Assembly: GCF_014196915.1 (NCBI RefSeq)
Contig: NZ_JACIEP010000002.1
Span: forward strand, 496,001 to 560,000
Source: Dysgonomonas hofstadii
GTDB lineage: Bacteria > Bacteroidota > Bacteroidia > Bacteroidales > Dysgonomonadaceae
Reading direction: 5' to 3'
Length of the DNA stretch: 64,000 nucleotides
The notes under the pieces were generated by a model. The model was not told the origin of the DNA and made no database searches. It saw nothing but the letters and a program-made list of their open reading frames with translations. This document shows positions 37,087-45,600 of the stretch, one piece after another; the first letter of the stretch is position 1; every line of letters starts with the position of its first letter. Position numbers and translations under genes: made by a program.

Positions 37087-40000
37087 ATGAGACTAAAACT
37101 ATTATTTAGCTTCTTCTTAATTATTCTGACCAGCCTGTCATCCAATGCCCAGGAGAGATGCTTCTTTGAGCATTATGGACCTGAAGACGGATTGCCACAG
37201 CATACTATAATGAGTATTCTGCAAGATAATAAGGGGTTTATCTGGTTTTCTACATGGAACGGGCTCTGCCGGTTCGACGGATATAACTTTTACACTTACA
37301 AAATACAGCTGGGCGATAAATACCATATGCGCAGCAACCGTATTGATTTCATTACCGAAGATAAATACGGTTATATATGGACATTGCCCTACGACATGGA
37401 ACCACACCGGTTTGACCCCCGTACAGAAGACTTTATGGGGATAAGATCTCTGAAAGAGTATGAAGACTTCACGTTTATCGCATCTAAAATCGTTACAACA
37501 AAATCGGGGAAGACGTGGCTGTTATCGAATAATATGGGATGTGTGTGCGTGACCGATTCATCCTTCAGCATCGAAATCTACAACACCGACAACAAGCGCA
37601 TCAATGGCAATACGGTTTATTCTATATACGAAGACAGCGAACTGAATACATGGATATTAACCAACAACGGACTATATTCGGTAAGCAAAGACAACAAGAA
37701 AGTAAACAGTTATTTCACAGAAAAGGCTCAAACCGGTTCCAATCCCACCCAGGATTTCTATTCTGTTATGGAACAGCAGGATAATATATGGTTCGGATCG
37801 GGTAACGGACGGATATGGATACATAATAAAAAAAGCGGACAATCGGAATTGTTTCAGACAAATGCTAAATCTGAAATAAGACATATTGAAGCCATAACAG
37901 GTAACGAGATCGTAATCACAACCCGGAATGATGGTTTCTTTATATACAATACCGAAACCAAGGAACTAAAGAAATATGATAAGTCGAACGTAAAAGAGCT
38001 GAGATCGGACAAGATACTTTCCACCTACATAGACCGGGCGCGAAATATATGGTTTGAAGTAGACTATCAGGGCGTGGCAAAGTTCAACCCGCAAACAAGG
38101 GAGATGAAGCATTTTGAGATGAATACAGAAAGTTCCGTTTCTAATGTATTCCCTTCCAATTATTTCATTTTCGAAGATAGGGAAAACCGGGTATGGATTC
38201 ATCCGAGAGGGGGTGGTTTTGGTTACTATGACCCGCAAAAAGACCAATTGATGCCGTTTTTCAATGAGCCGTCGTCACCCAACTGGAAATTCTCGAATAT
38301 GATGCATGCCGCATTTTCCGACCAACAGGGAAACCTTTGGCTAAGCACCCGGTCGCATGGACTGGATAAGGTTATATTCAATAATGATGTTTTTAAAACG
38401 ATAACTGTCGATCCGAATATACATTCCACTATTAACAACGATGTACGCAGTATTTTCGAAGACAGCAGGCAAAACCTGTGGGTATCGGCCAAGGGTGGAA
38501 AAGTATTCGTATACGATAAAAACCGCGTTCAAAAAGGATACCTGTGCAGAAACGGAAAAATAGAATATGGAGCTCCTATTGAAGGCATAACCTATTGCAT
38601 GACAGAAGACAGTAAAAAAAATATCTGGATAGGGACAAAAGGAGAAGGCGTATACAAACTGATCCCTGCGGGAGATTCATACAATATAGATCATTACAGC
38701 CATTTGGAAGAAGACCTTTTTAGCTTGAGCCACAACAGTGTATATGCAATCTTTGAAGACAATAAGCAACGCATCTGGATAGGCACTTATGGAGGCGGAC
38801 TTAATCTGCTTGATGAAAAAGAAAAGAAGTTTATCAATTACAGGAATAACCTGAAGAATTACCCCTCCCAGTTCGGATCACAGATAAGGACACTACTGGC
38901 TGATAAATTCGGAAACATCTGCATCGGCACCACTCTTGGACTTATCATGTTCTCTACTGACTTCGATTCACCTTCGGATATCGATTATAAGTTCTATACA
39001 CGCATTCCCGAAGACAATGAAAGCCTTAGCGAGAATGATGTATATGACATCTGCACAACTGCGGGCGGGGAGACATATTTCGCCACTTTCGGAGGAGGGT
39101 TGAACAAAGTGACCGCCGTCGACATGAAAGGTTTCCCTACAAAGTTCAGATCATATAAGACAAAAGACGGATTGCCATCAGACGTAATACTTACACTCAC
39201 AGAAGACAAAGAGGGAAAGCTATGGATCACCTCGGAAGGGAACCTCACAAAATTTGACCCGGAAAAGAATTCCTTTGAAACATATAGTGAGATCAACCGG
39301 TTGATAGCAGGACAAAACTTTTCGGAAGGCTCGCGATGGACATCTCAGACAGGGACTATATACTTAGGATATTCAAAGGGTGTCCTCTCCATCGACCCCG
39401 CGAATATCAACAAAAATACATTTAAGCCATACGTTGCGCTGACAAGGTTTCAGATAGCCAATAAAGATGTGCCTATCGGTGGCGGCTCGCCTTTAAAAGA
39501 AAACATAGACGACATCGAAAAAATCAGGCTGAACTATAAACAAAACTTTATCAATATAGAATTCGTAGCCCTCGATTATGTAGAGCCCAAACGTATATCG
39601 TACGCCTACAAACTGGATGGAGTAGATGGTGACTGGATTATTACAAAAGAACAACGGATAGCCAATTATAACAACCTGTCACCTGGCAAATATATATTCC
39701 GTGTAAAATCAACCAACAGTGATGGGGTATGGATGGATAACGAACATGTGCTCCATCTCGAGATTACTCCTTCGTTCTGGCAGACCGGATGGTCATACTT
39801 ATTATACTTTTTGCTGATCGTTGCCGTTCTTTATGCTATTCTGCGCACTCTCTTTGTGTTCTACCGTCTGAAGGATAAAGTAAAACTGGAACAGGAACAG
39901 ACCGAGATGAAAACCCGTTTCTTCACTGATATTTCACACGAAATACGAACACCACTTACAATGATAGTTTCTCCGGTAGAAAATATTATAGAGGATAATA

Positions 40001-41526
40001 CTACTCCCGAAGAAATAAAATCCCAGTTGCAACTGGTGCTAAAAAACACTAACCGGATGCAAAGGATGGTAAACCAGATACTAGACTTCCGTAAGATACA
40101 GAAACAAAAACTCAATATACAGGAAACCGCCATAGGAGAATATGTGGACGACATATGTAAGAATTTTACTAAAACGGCAGAATATCAAAACATAAAACTC
40201 CAGTTCAACGACAATACCAATGGAGAAAAAATATGGATAGACAGGGACAATGTTGAGAAACTGGTTTTCAATCTTCTATCGAATGCCTTTAAATACACTC
40301 CCGATGATAAAGCCATAGAGATCAATATCTTTAAAGCTCAAAAAGATAATTCCATAGCCATTCAGGTAAAGGACGAAGGTCGGGGAATGAGTAAAGAGGT
40401 TTTAAACAAGCTGTTTACCCGCTTTGCTTCCTTCAATAAAGATAAAAGCAAGCCCAGTACAGGTATAGGCTTGTCTATCGTTAAGGAAGTAGCAGAAAAG
40501 CATCATGCCAAAATAGCCGTTGACAGTGAAGTGAATAAAGGATCGAGCTTTACAATTCTGTTCCCTACAGGAATAGAGCATTTTAAAGACGATGAGAATG
40601 TAAATTTTGTTTATACCGATACAATAAAAGAATCTGAAGAAGAAGCCGGTAATCTGCATAAAACCTCGCAGGAAACCGAAGGAAAACAGATATCCGTTGA
40701 AGAAATAACCGAAGAAAAAGATAAAAAAGAAACGATTCTTGTGGTGGAAGACGATAATGACCTCCGCGGTTTTATTACCACTATCCTCGAACCATACTAC
40801 AACGTACTGGAAGCTGAAAACGGGAGAACAGGTTATGAATTCGCATTAAAATATATGCCGGATTTTATACTCAGCGATATTATGATGCCTGAAATGAACG
40901 GAGTAGAGTTTTTGCAGGAAATACGCAAAAACGATAAGACAAGCCATATCCCGTTTATTTTACTGACCGCCAAAACAGACCTTGAAAGTAAAGTCGACGG
41001 TCTGGATTACGGTGCAGATGACTATATTACCAAGCCTTTCAGCGTTAAATACCTCAGAGCCAGAATAGACAATATCATACGTCAGCGCAAGCGCCTGTAT
41101 GAATCATTCTCTACAGAAAAACAAAATGCGATAGTTCCTATTGAAACGATTGAGACAGATACAGAAACAACGGAACTCAAAATAACCCCTCAGGATGAAG
41201 CATTTATTCGAAAGATAAAAGAAGAGGTGGAAAAGAATATCGACAACAGCGATTTTGTAGTTGATAATCTGGCAGCAGCTGTAGCGATGAGCCGTACTGT
41301 ATTTTTCAAGAAACTGAAAAGCCTGACAGGATTTGCTCCTATCGAATTTATACGGGATATAAAGATAAAGCATGCGGCGAAATTGATTGCGACACAACAA
41401 TATACGATCAAGGAAGTCTCTTTCATGATAGGAATTGCCGACACAAAATACTTTACCCAATGTTTCAAGGCTGTTTATAATATGACTCCGAGCGAGTATA
41501 AAAACCTGCAAAATCGTTCAAAATAA
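37087..41526 (+). CDS. Hybrid two-component system sensor-regulator (HTCS) of the pectin locus
   Basis: A 1479-residue one-protein signalling system. In order: signal peptide; periplasmic two-propeller sensor made of repeated Reg_prop blades (IWFSTWNGL, IWIGTKGEGVY, IWIGTYGGGLN); Y_Y_Y domain ending near residue 890; transmembrane helix (WSYLLYFLLIVAVLYAIL); HisKA with His951 in DISHEIRTPL; HATPase with STGIGLSIVKEV; receiver with Asp1264 in LSDIMMP; and AraC-type DNA-binding domain (EVSFMIGIADTKYFTQCF). It would sense a pectin oligosaccharide and activate susC and its partners, which are divergent from it. Start chosen from the promoter and signal peptide. Full-length for the family. Confidence 0.95.
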   Translation: MRLKLLFSFFLIILTSLSSNAQERCFFEHYGPEDGLPQHTIMSILQDNKGFIWFSTWNGLCRFDGYNFYTYKIQLGDKYHMRSNRIDFITEDKYGYIWTLPYDMEPHRFDPRTEDFMGIRSLKEYEDFTFIASKIVTTKSGKTWLLSNNMGCVCVTDSSFSIEIYNTDNKRINGNTVYSIYEDSELNTWILTNNGLYSVSKDNKKVNSYFTEKAQTGSNPTQDFYSVMEQQDNIWFGSGNGRIWIHNKKSGQSELFQTNAKSEIRHIEAITGNEIVITTRNDGFFIYNTETKELKKYDKSNVKELRSDKILSTYIDRARNIWFEVDYQGVAKFNPQTREMKHFEMNTESSVSNVFPSNYFIFEDRENRVWIHPRGGGFGYYDPQKDQLMPFFNEPSSPNWKFSNMMHAAFSDQQGNLWLSTRSHGLDKVIFNNDVFKTITVDPNIHSTINNDVRSIFEDSRQNLWVSAKGGKVFVYDKNRVQKGYLCRNGKIEYGAPIEGITYCMTEDSKKNIWIGTKGEGVYKLIPAGDSYNIDHYSHLEEDLFSLSHNSVYAIFEDNKQRIWIGTYGGGLNLLDEKEKKFINYRNNLKNYPSQFGSQIRTLLADKFGNICIGTTLGLIMFSTDFDSPSDIDYKFYTRIPEDNESLSENDVYDICTTAGGETYFATFGGGLNKVTAVDMKGFPTKFRSYKTKDGLPSDVILTLTEDKEGKLWITSEGNLTKFDPEKNSFETYSEINRLIAGQNFSEGSRWTSQTGTIYLGYSKGVLSIDPANINKNTFKPYVALTRFQIANKDVPIGGGSPLKENIDDIEKIRLNYKQNFINIEFVALDYVEPKRISYAYKLDGVDGDWIITKEQRIANYNNLSPGKYIFRVKSTNSDGVWMDNEHVLHLEITPSFWQTGWSYLLYFLLIVAVLYAILRTLFVFYRLKDKVKLEQEQTEMKTRFFTDISHEIRTPLTMIVSPVENIIEDNTTPEEIKSQLQLVLKNTNRMQRMVNQILDFRKIQKQKLNIQETAIGEYVDDICKNFTKTAEYQNIKLQFNDNTNGEKIWIDRDNVEKLVFNLLSNAFKYTPDDKAIEINIFKAQKDNSIAIQVKDEGRGMSKEVLNKLFTRFASFNKDKSKPSTGIGLSIVKEVAEKHHAKIAVDSEVNKGSSFTILFPTGIEHFKDDENVNFVYTDTIKESEEEAGNLHKTSQETEGKQISVEEITEEKDKKETILVVEDDNDLRGFITTILEPYYNVLEAENGRTGYEFALKYMPDFILSDIMMPEMNGVEFLQEIRKNDKTSHIPFILLTAKTDLESKVDGLDYGADDYITKPFSVKYLRARIDNIIRQRKRLYESFSTEKQNAIVPIETIETDTETTELKITPQDEAFIRKIKEEVEKNIDNSDFVVDNLAAAVAMSRTVFFKKLKSLTGFAPIEFIRDIKIKHAAKLIATQQYTIKEVSFMIGIADTKYFTQCFKAVYNMTPSEYKNLQNRSK

Positions 41527-41537
41527 TATAATTTAGA

Positions 41538-41571
41538 AGGGGGTGAAACTGTTTAAGTCAAAAAATCCCCC
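41538..41571. promoter_or_regulatory. G5/C5 inverted repeat after the HTCS gene
   Basis: AGGGGGTG at 41538-41545 is 7/8 identical to the AGGGGGAG repeats before the HTCS gene, and an inverted CCCCC lies at 41567-41571. It may end the HTCS transcript or be a further binding site for it, placed about 55 bases upstream of the next promoter. Confidence 0.35.
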
Positions 41572-41591
41572 GTTTAATAAAATTAATACTC

Positions 41592-41599
41592 TATATTTG
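41592..41599 (+). promoter_or_regulatory. -7 element of the DUF4861-uxaB operon
   Basis: TATATTTG matches the TAnnTTTG consensus; no good TTTG lies at the usual -33 spacing, so an activator may be needed. The predicted start near 41606 gives a 60-base leader. Confidence 0.45.
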
Positions 41600-41666
41600 T
41601 TACAAAATTCAGAGATAAAATTTTAAATTCTGAATATAATCTGTACCCTCTATTAACTAATAACCA

Positions 41667-42893
41667 ATGAAGAATATTTTTTGCAGAAATACCGTTCTTT
41701 TATCGTTTTGCTCCGCCTGTTTTTTATTTTCAAATCAAAAAGTGTGTGCGCAAACACTCCTCGTAAAAAACAATTCAGGCAAAGAAATCATAGACTACAC
41801 ATTGGAAATTCCGGCTGAAGAACTGAACCTCAAAATGGGGAATTATCAGGCTCTGGTCAATGGTGAATTTGTTCCGCTTGAAGTTATAACGGATATAAAA
41901 AACAGACAGATCGTAATATTGCCGATCAATAAGCTTCCGGCGAATAAAGAAACAACGGTAAAAATAGAAAAAGGGACATCAGAAAACTATCCAAAACGCA
42001 CCTATGCTGAATTATCTCATAAAATAGGCGGACAGTTTGAAGGACACAAATATGTAGGCGGATATTCGTGGGTAAAGCCCAATTATATCACCCTGCCGGG
42101 GGCATTCCGCGACCATTCCTATTACATAAAATATGAAGGGCCGGGATGGGAAAGCGATAAAGTAGCATTCCGCTTCTACCTCGATAATCGTAATGCAATA
42201 GACGTATTCGCCAAAAAGACCTCCGACATTGTACTACCCGCTGTAGGTGTCGACGGGTTCGACAATTATCATAATATGGCCGATTGGGGAATGGATAATA
42301 TGAAAGTGGGAAAAGCACTTGGCATCGGCTCTATTGCCATTTGGGACGGACAAAAAGCTGTAAGGGTAGAAAAGAAAGATAGTATAACCTGCCTTATTCC
42401 TGCCGATGGAAAAATCCGGTCGCAAGTGAAGACAATCTATTACGGCTGGGATGCAAACAGCCAGAAATGTGACCTTACTTCACTCATATCTATCGATGCG
42501 GGAAGCCGTGCTTCGCATATGGAATTGCTTGTAAACAAAAACATTGACAACATAGCAACAGGTATTATTAAAAGTGAAGATGCCGAACTGATCGTAAATA
42601 ATGATAAAAACAGTGAATGGTCGTACATTGCAACCTTCGGTAAACAGAGCCTGAACAACGATATGCAAGGGTTGGTAGTATTTGCCCGTACTAAACAAAT
42701 AAAAGAGATAACAGGGGATGACCTAAACCACGTTATCGTACTGAAACCTGAGAACGGATATACAGAATATTATTTTATGCCGACATGGGAACTCGATAAG
42801 GAACCCGTTAAGACAAAAGAAGATATGCAACGTTGTATAGACGAAGTAATGAACAGGTTAAACAATAAAGTAACATACAAAATAACTAAATAA
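41667..42893 (+). CDS. DUF4861 secreted protein, uxaB operon copy
   Basis: A 408-residue protein with a signal peptide ending near KVCAQ. It resembles the lipoprotein at 19148-20311: WESDKVAFRFYLD, IDVFAKKTSDIVLP, a GIGSIAIWDG block and a C-terminal tail with tryptophan and proline similar in position. The fold appears rich in beta-strands. It is the first gene of an operon with uxaB 8 bases downstream, so a role outside the cytoplasm on uronate-containing sugars is inferred. It differs by having no lipobox and a histidine-rich FRDHSYYIKYEG segment. Bases 41743-41756, inside its signal-peptide coding region, carry a 13/14 copy of the uxaC operator palindrome. Confidence 0.72.
   Translation: MKNIFCRNTVLLSFCSACFLFSNQKVCAQTLLVKNNSGKEIIDYTLEIPAEELNLKMGNYQALVNGEFVPLEVITDIKNRQIVILPINKLPANKETTVKIEKGTSENYPKRTYAELSHKIGGQFEGHKYVGGYSWVKPNYITLPGAFRDHSYYIKYEGPGWESDKVAFRFYLDNRNAIDVFAKKTSDIVLPAVGVDGFDNYHNMADWGMDNMKVGKALGIGSIAIWDGQKAVRVEKKDSITCLIPADGKIRSQVKTIYYGWDANSQKCDLTSLISIDAGSRASHMELLVNKNIDNIATGIIKSEDAELIVNNDKNSEWSYIATFGKQSLNNDMQGLVVFARTKQIKEITGDDLNHVIVLKPENGYTEYYFMPTWELDKEPVKTKEDMQRCIDEVMNRLNNKVTYKITK
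41743..41756. promoter_or_regulatory. Near-perfect operator copy inside the DUF4861 gene
   Basis: TGTGTGCGCAAACA differs at one base from the two uxaC operators. It lies about 140 bases downstream of the predicted start of this operon, where a bound repressor could act as a roadblock or loop partner. It also encodes the V-C-A-Q signal-peptide end, so chance cannot be excluded. Confidence 0.4.
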
Positions 42894-42901
42894 TCAATAT
42901 C

Positions 42902-44344
42902 ATGCAACCACTTAATAAAACAACAGTAGAGAAAAAAAATCTACCCGTAAAAATACTCCAGTTTGGCGAAGGCAACTTCCTTCGTGCTTTTGTAGACTGG
43001 ATGATAGACAAAGCCAATGATGCAGGCGTAATGAACCACGGCATTGTGGCTGTGCAGCCTATCGCCGGCGGCGAAAACATGATCAGGATGTTTAAAGACC
43101 AGGATTGCATGTACCATGTCTATCTGGAAGGTATCAAGGACAAAAAAACTGTAAAAGAAGTCGCGCTGGTAAAAAGTATTATGGACATAATGAATCCATA
43201 CAGCCAGTATGCTGAATACGAAAAACTATTCCTGAGCGAAGAACTGGAAATGATCATCTCCAATACGACCGAAGCCGGTATCCGTTATGAAGAAGGAGAT
43301 GACCTAAGCGCATTGCCGCCAAAGTCATTCCCGGCCAAGATGACTGCTTTGCTACACAAAAGATATAAAAAATTCAACGGAGATAAGGATAAAGGCCTCC
43401 TTATCATCTGCTGCGAACTTATCGAAGATAACGGCTCCACCTTGCGCGAGTACGTGCTGAAGCACGCCGAATACAACAAACTGGAAGAAGGTTTCATCGA
43501 CTGGGTAAATACAGCCTGCCACTTCTACGACACACTGGTAGACCGCATCGTACCGGGATTCCCGCGAGAGAACATTGACGAAATAAAAGCTGAAATAGGA
43601 TTCGATGATAATCTGGTGGTAAAAGGTGAATACTTCCATGTATGGGCAATTGGTGGCGATAGCATCATTAAGGAAAAATTTCCGTTAGACAAAGCCGGAC
43701 TTAATGTATTGTTCATGGATGATATCAGGGATTTCCGCGCTAAGAAAGTACGTATACTGAACGGATCGCATACTGCAATGGTACCCGTTGCCCTGCAACT
43801 GGGATGTGAGACAGTGATGGATGCCTTCAATACACCTGAAGTAGAAAAATACATCAACCGCATGGTAGCGGAAGAAGTACTCCCATGTATCGACGAAGAA
43901 CCGGAAGAACTAAAAGCCTTTGCGGCCAAGATACTTGAACGTTTCTACAACCCGTATCTGAAGCATTATCTGAAAGATATATCATTGAATTCCATTTCGA
44001 AATGGGAAACCCGTGACTATCCTACCGTATACGACTGCTGCAAGAAACTGAACAAGGATGCCAAACTGGTTACATTTTCTTTTGCCGCCCTGCTGGTTCT
44101 TTACGCAGGACAATCGGCAGCAAAGAACTTTATTCCGAATGACACACCCGAATTCCTCGAATTTATCCAAAAGACATTCGATAAAGGGAATATCAAAGGA
44201 TGGGTAGCCGGCATTGTAGCCAATAAAGATATGTGGAAAGAAAACTTTGCCGAAGTTTCCGGCTTTGTGGATGAAGTATCGAAAGATGTGGAAGCCATCC
44301 TTCATAAAGGAATGATGGATGCCCTGAAAGAGGTAATGGCTTAA
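42902..44344 (+). CDS. uxaB: Tagaturonate reductase (altronate oxidoreductase)
   Basis: A 480-residue NAD-dependent enzyme of the mannitol dehydrogenase family that reduces tagaturonate to altronate. It shows the Rossmann-type start ILQFGEGNFLRAFVDWMID and the catalytic-domain segment RILNGSHTAMVPVALQLG, with the C-terminal helical domain following. It takes the product of UxaC, encoded in the opposite operon. It starts 8 bases after the DUF4861 gene and is followed after 16 bases by the NTF2-like gene. Confidence 0.94.
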   Translation: MQPLNKTTVEKKNLPVKILQFGEGNFLRAFVDWMIDKANDAGVMNHGIVAVQPIAGGENMIRMFKDQDCMYHVYLEGIKDKKTVKEVALVKSIMDIMNPYSQYAEYEKLFLSEELEMIISNTTEAGIRYEEGDDLSALPPKSFPAKMTALLHKRYKKFNGDKDKGLLIICCELIEDNGSTLREYVLKHAEYNKLEEGFIDWVNTACHFYDTLVDRIVPGFPRENIDEIKAEIGFDDNLVVKGEYFHVWAIGGDSIIKEKFPLDKAGLNVLFMDDIRDFRAKKVRILNGSHTAMVPVALQLGCETVMDAFNTPEVEKYINRMVAEEVLPCIDEEPEELKAFAAKILERFYNPYLKHYLKDISLNSISKWETRDYPTVYDCCKKLNKDAKLVTFSFAALLVLYAGQSAAKNFIPNDTPEFLEFIQKTFDKGNIKGWVAGIVANKDMWKENFAEVSGFVDEVSKDVEAILHKGMMDALKEVMA

Positions 44345-44360
44345 ATAAAGATAAAAATCA

Positions 44361-44720
44361 ATGGAACAGGAAATAATAGCATGTGAGGAAAAGTTTTTGC
44401 AGGCTCTCAGAAATTCGGACTCGAAAGGATTATTAGAGATGATCCATGATGAGGTGATTTACAATCATCCCTCGGGAGAAGTCTGGACTAAAGAGATGGA
44501 TCTGGATGATTTTAAAGCCGCAAATCCTAAAATAGAGCAACTGGATTGCCTGGAACGGAAAATAGAAATATTCGGCGATACGGCAATTGTATCTACTGCT
44601 CTTTATCTGAAAGGTATATTCGGAGGTCATCAGATAGAAGGGAAATCCAGATTCCTGCGCACCTGGAAGAAGTTTGCGGACGGATGGAAGATAATAGCTG
44701 CCGCCCAGAATCAACTTTAA
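44361..44720 (+). CDS. NTF2-like / SnoaL-type small protein (DUF4440-like)
   Basis: A 119-residue cytoplasmic protein with the cystatin-like alpha+beta cone of the NTF2 superfamily: an N-terminal helix (EKFLQALRNSDSKGLLEMI), VIYNHPSGEVWTK, and closing strands SRFLRTWKKFADGWKIIAAAQ. Relatives range from ketosteroid isomerases to binding proteins, so no reaction can be stated. It lies between uxaB and the HIT gene and is probably co-transcribed with uxaB. Its job in the pathway, if any, is unknown. Confidence 0.75.
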   Translation: MEQEIIACEEKFLQALRNSDSKGLLEMIHDEVIYNHPSGEVWTKEMDLDDFKAANPKIEQLDCLERKIEIFGDTAIVSTALYLKGIFGGHQIEGKSRFLRTWKKFADGWKIIAAAQNQL

Positions 44721-44773
44721 ATAAAAAGGAGTTTATCAGTAACTCCATAAAATATAGGTTATTAGTATTAGGC

Positions 44774-44828
44774 TGTCATCAAAGACATAGCGGGAGGATG
44801 GAATCCTTTTGCTATGTTGAAGATGACA
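44774..44828. ncRNA. Long imperfect hairpin before the HIT gene
   Basis: Three stacked stems with symmetric internal loops: TGTCATC (44774-44780) with GATGACA (44822-44828), GACATAGC with GCTATGTT (one G-T), and AGGAT with ATCCT around a GGA loop. Opposed AAA/GAA and GGG/TTT separate them, and GGG/TTT could pair by wobble. It lies 16 bases upstream of the HIT start codon. A structured leader or a palindromic repeat remnant are both possible. Confidence 0.4.
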
Positions 44829-44844
44829 AAAATCATTTACAACT

Positions 44845-45270
44845 ATGTCAATAAATAACGATTGCTTATACTGCAACAAAAACCAGACTCAGAAAGACCT
44901 GATGATAGAGATCTGCCCTTTACAGGTTTCCACAGTATTCCTGTTCAGAGAACAAACCTACCGTGGACGCTGTATAGTGGCCTACAAAGATCACAATAAA
45001 GAATTATACGAACTTCACGGTGAGGAATTACTGGCATATATGGAAGATGTGAACAAGGTGGCTAAAGCCCTCAAAGATATCTTTTCTCCAGTAAAGATCA
45101 ATTATGGAGCATATTCTGACAAGTTGCCACACCTGCATGTGCATCTGGCACCTAAATATGAGAATGGCCCGGATTTTGGGAGTACATTTACAATGAATCC
45201 GCAGAAGGTGTATCTGTCGGACGAAGAATATATGGAGATACTTGCAGCCATAAAGAGTAAATTGATTTAA
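44845..45270 (+). CDS. HIT-family protein
   Basis: A 141-residue nucleotide-binding protein of the histidine triad superfamily with the motif LPHLHVHLAP, which carries the catalytic middle histidine. An N-terminal CLYCNKNQTQ segment could bind zinc, as in Hint/GalT-like members. HIT proteins hydrolyse or transfer nucleoside monophosphates. It is placed between the uronate genes uxaB and uxaA, behind a long hairpin, and no uronate step needs it, so its link to the pathway is unproven. Confidence 0.85.
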   Translation: MSINNDCLYCNKNQTQKDLMIEICPLQVSTVFLFREQTYRGRCIVAYKDHNKELYELHGEELLAYMEDVNKVAKALKDIFSPVKINYGAYSDKLPHLHVHLAPKYENGPDFGSTFTMNPQKVYLSDEEYMEILAAIKSKLI

Positions 45271-45295
45271 TTACGGAAACTTTATCTATGTATAG

Positions 45296-45357
45296 TAATT
45301 ATGAATTATGAGTTATAAATTATAAATTAAACACTCACAGCTTATAATTCATAATTA
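45296..45357. repeat. AT-rich inverted repeat, MITE-like
   Basis: TAATTATGAATTAT at 45296-45309 is the perfect reverse complement of 45344-45357, with a 34-base centre. It resembles the AT-rich ends around the four-helix-bundle cassette and could be an empty or solo element. Confidence 0.5.
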
Positions 45358-45387
45358 GAAAGACGATCTTTGAGAAAACAGAAAACG

Positions 45388-45410
45388 TGTCAGGTTTGTC
45401 AGGTTTTTAA
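45388..45410 (+). repeat. 9-bp duplicated-unit repeat, copy C
   Basis: TGTCAGGTT followed at once by TGTCAGGTTTTTAA; period 9, core tetramer CAGG. Confidence 0.6.
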
Positions 45411-45444
45411 CAAAATGAATACACAATAAAAAATACTGCAAAAG

Positions 45445-45466
45445 TGTAACTTTTGTAACTTTTTAG
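45445..45466 (+). repeat. 9-bp duplicated-unit repeat, copy D
   Basis: TGTAACTTT followed by TGTAACTTTTTAG; period 9, core AACT. An AAAAGT arm just before could pair with the final ACTTTT. Confidence 0.6.
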
Positions 45467-45511
45467 TAAAGAACTAATAGCTATCGGCTAATGACTAAAA
45501 ACTGAAAAAAG

Positions 45512-45534
45512 TGTAAAGTTTGTAAAGTTTTTGA
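45512..45534 (+). repeat. 9-bp duplicated-unit repeat, copy E
   Basis: TGTAAAGTT followed by TGTAAAGTTTTTGA; period 9, core AAAG. It ends 66 bases before the uxaA start. Confidence 0.6.
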
Positions 45535-45600
45535 CAACTGATTGCTGTTAGCTGTTAATTGACTAAGAGATATCAACCAAATTATCAAGGAGATAAAAAA

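Larger units (their letters stand above)
45271..45600. other. Repeat-rich 330-base gap before uxaA
   Basis: It holds an AT-rich inverted repeat (45296-45357) and three copies (C, D, E) of the 9-bp duplicated-unit repeat at 45388, 45445 and 45512, plus related TTAGCT/TAATTGACT fragments. No ORF or clear TAnnTTTG promoter was found. Confidence 0.6.

Noticed and set aside
37539-37556. TGTGTGCGTGACC in the HTCS gene as a fourth operator
   Set aside because: Only the left half of the palindrome matches; the right half differs at most positions.
45388-45534. CRISPR array
   Set aside because: Repeats here are short, differ in core sequence and have irregular spacing, with no cas genes in the window.
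45559-45600. Extra 14 codons before uxaA
   Set aside because: The SAF domain begins at the ATG at 45601 and the extension has no match to family N-termini.
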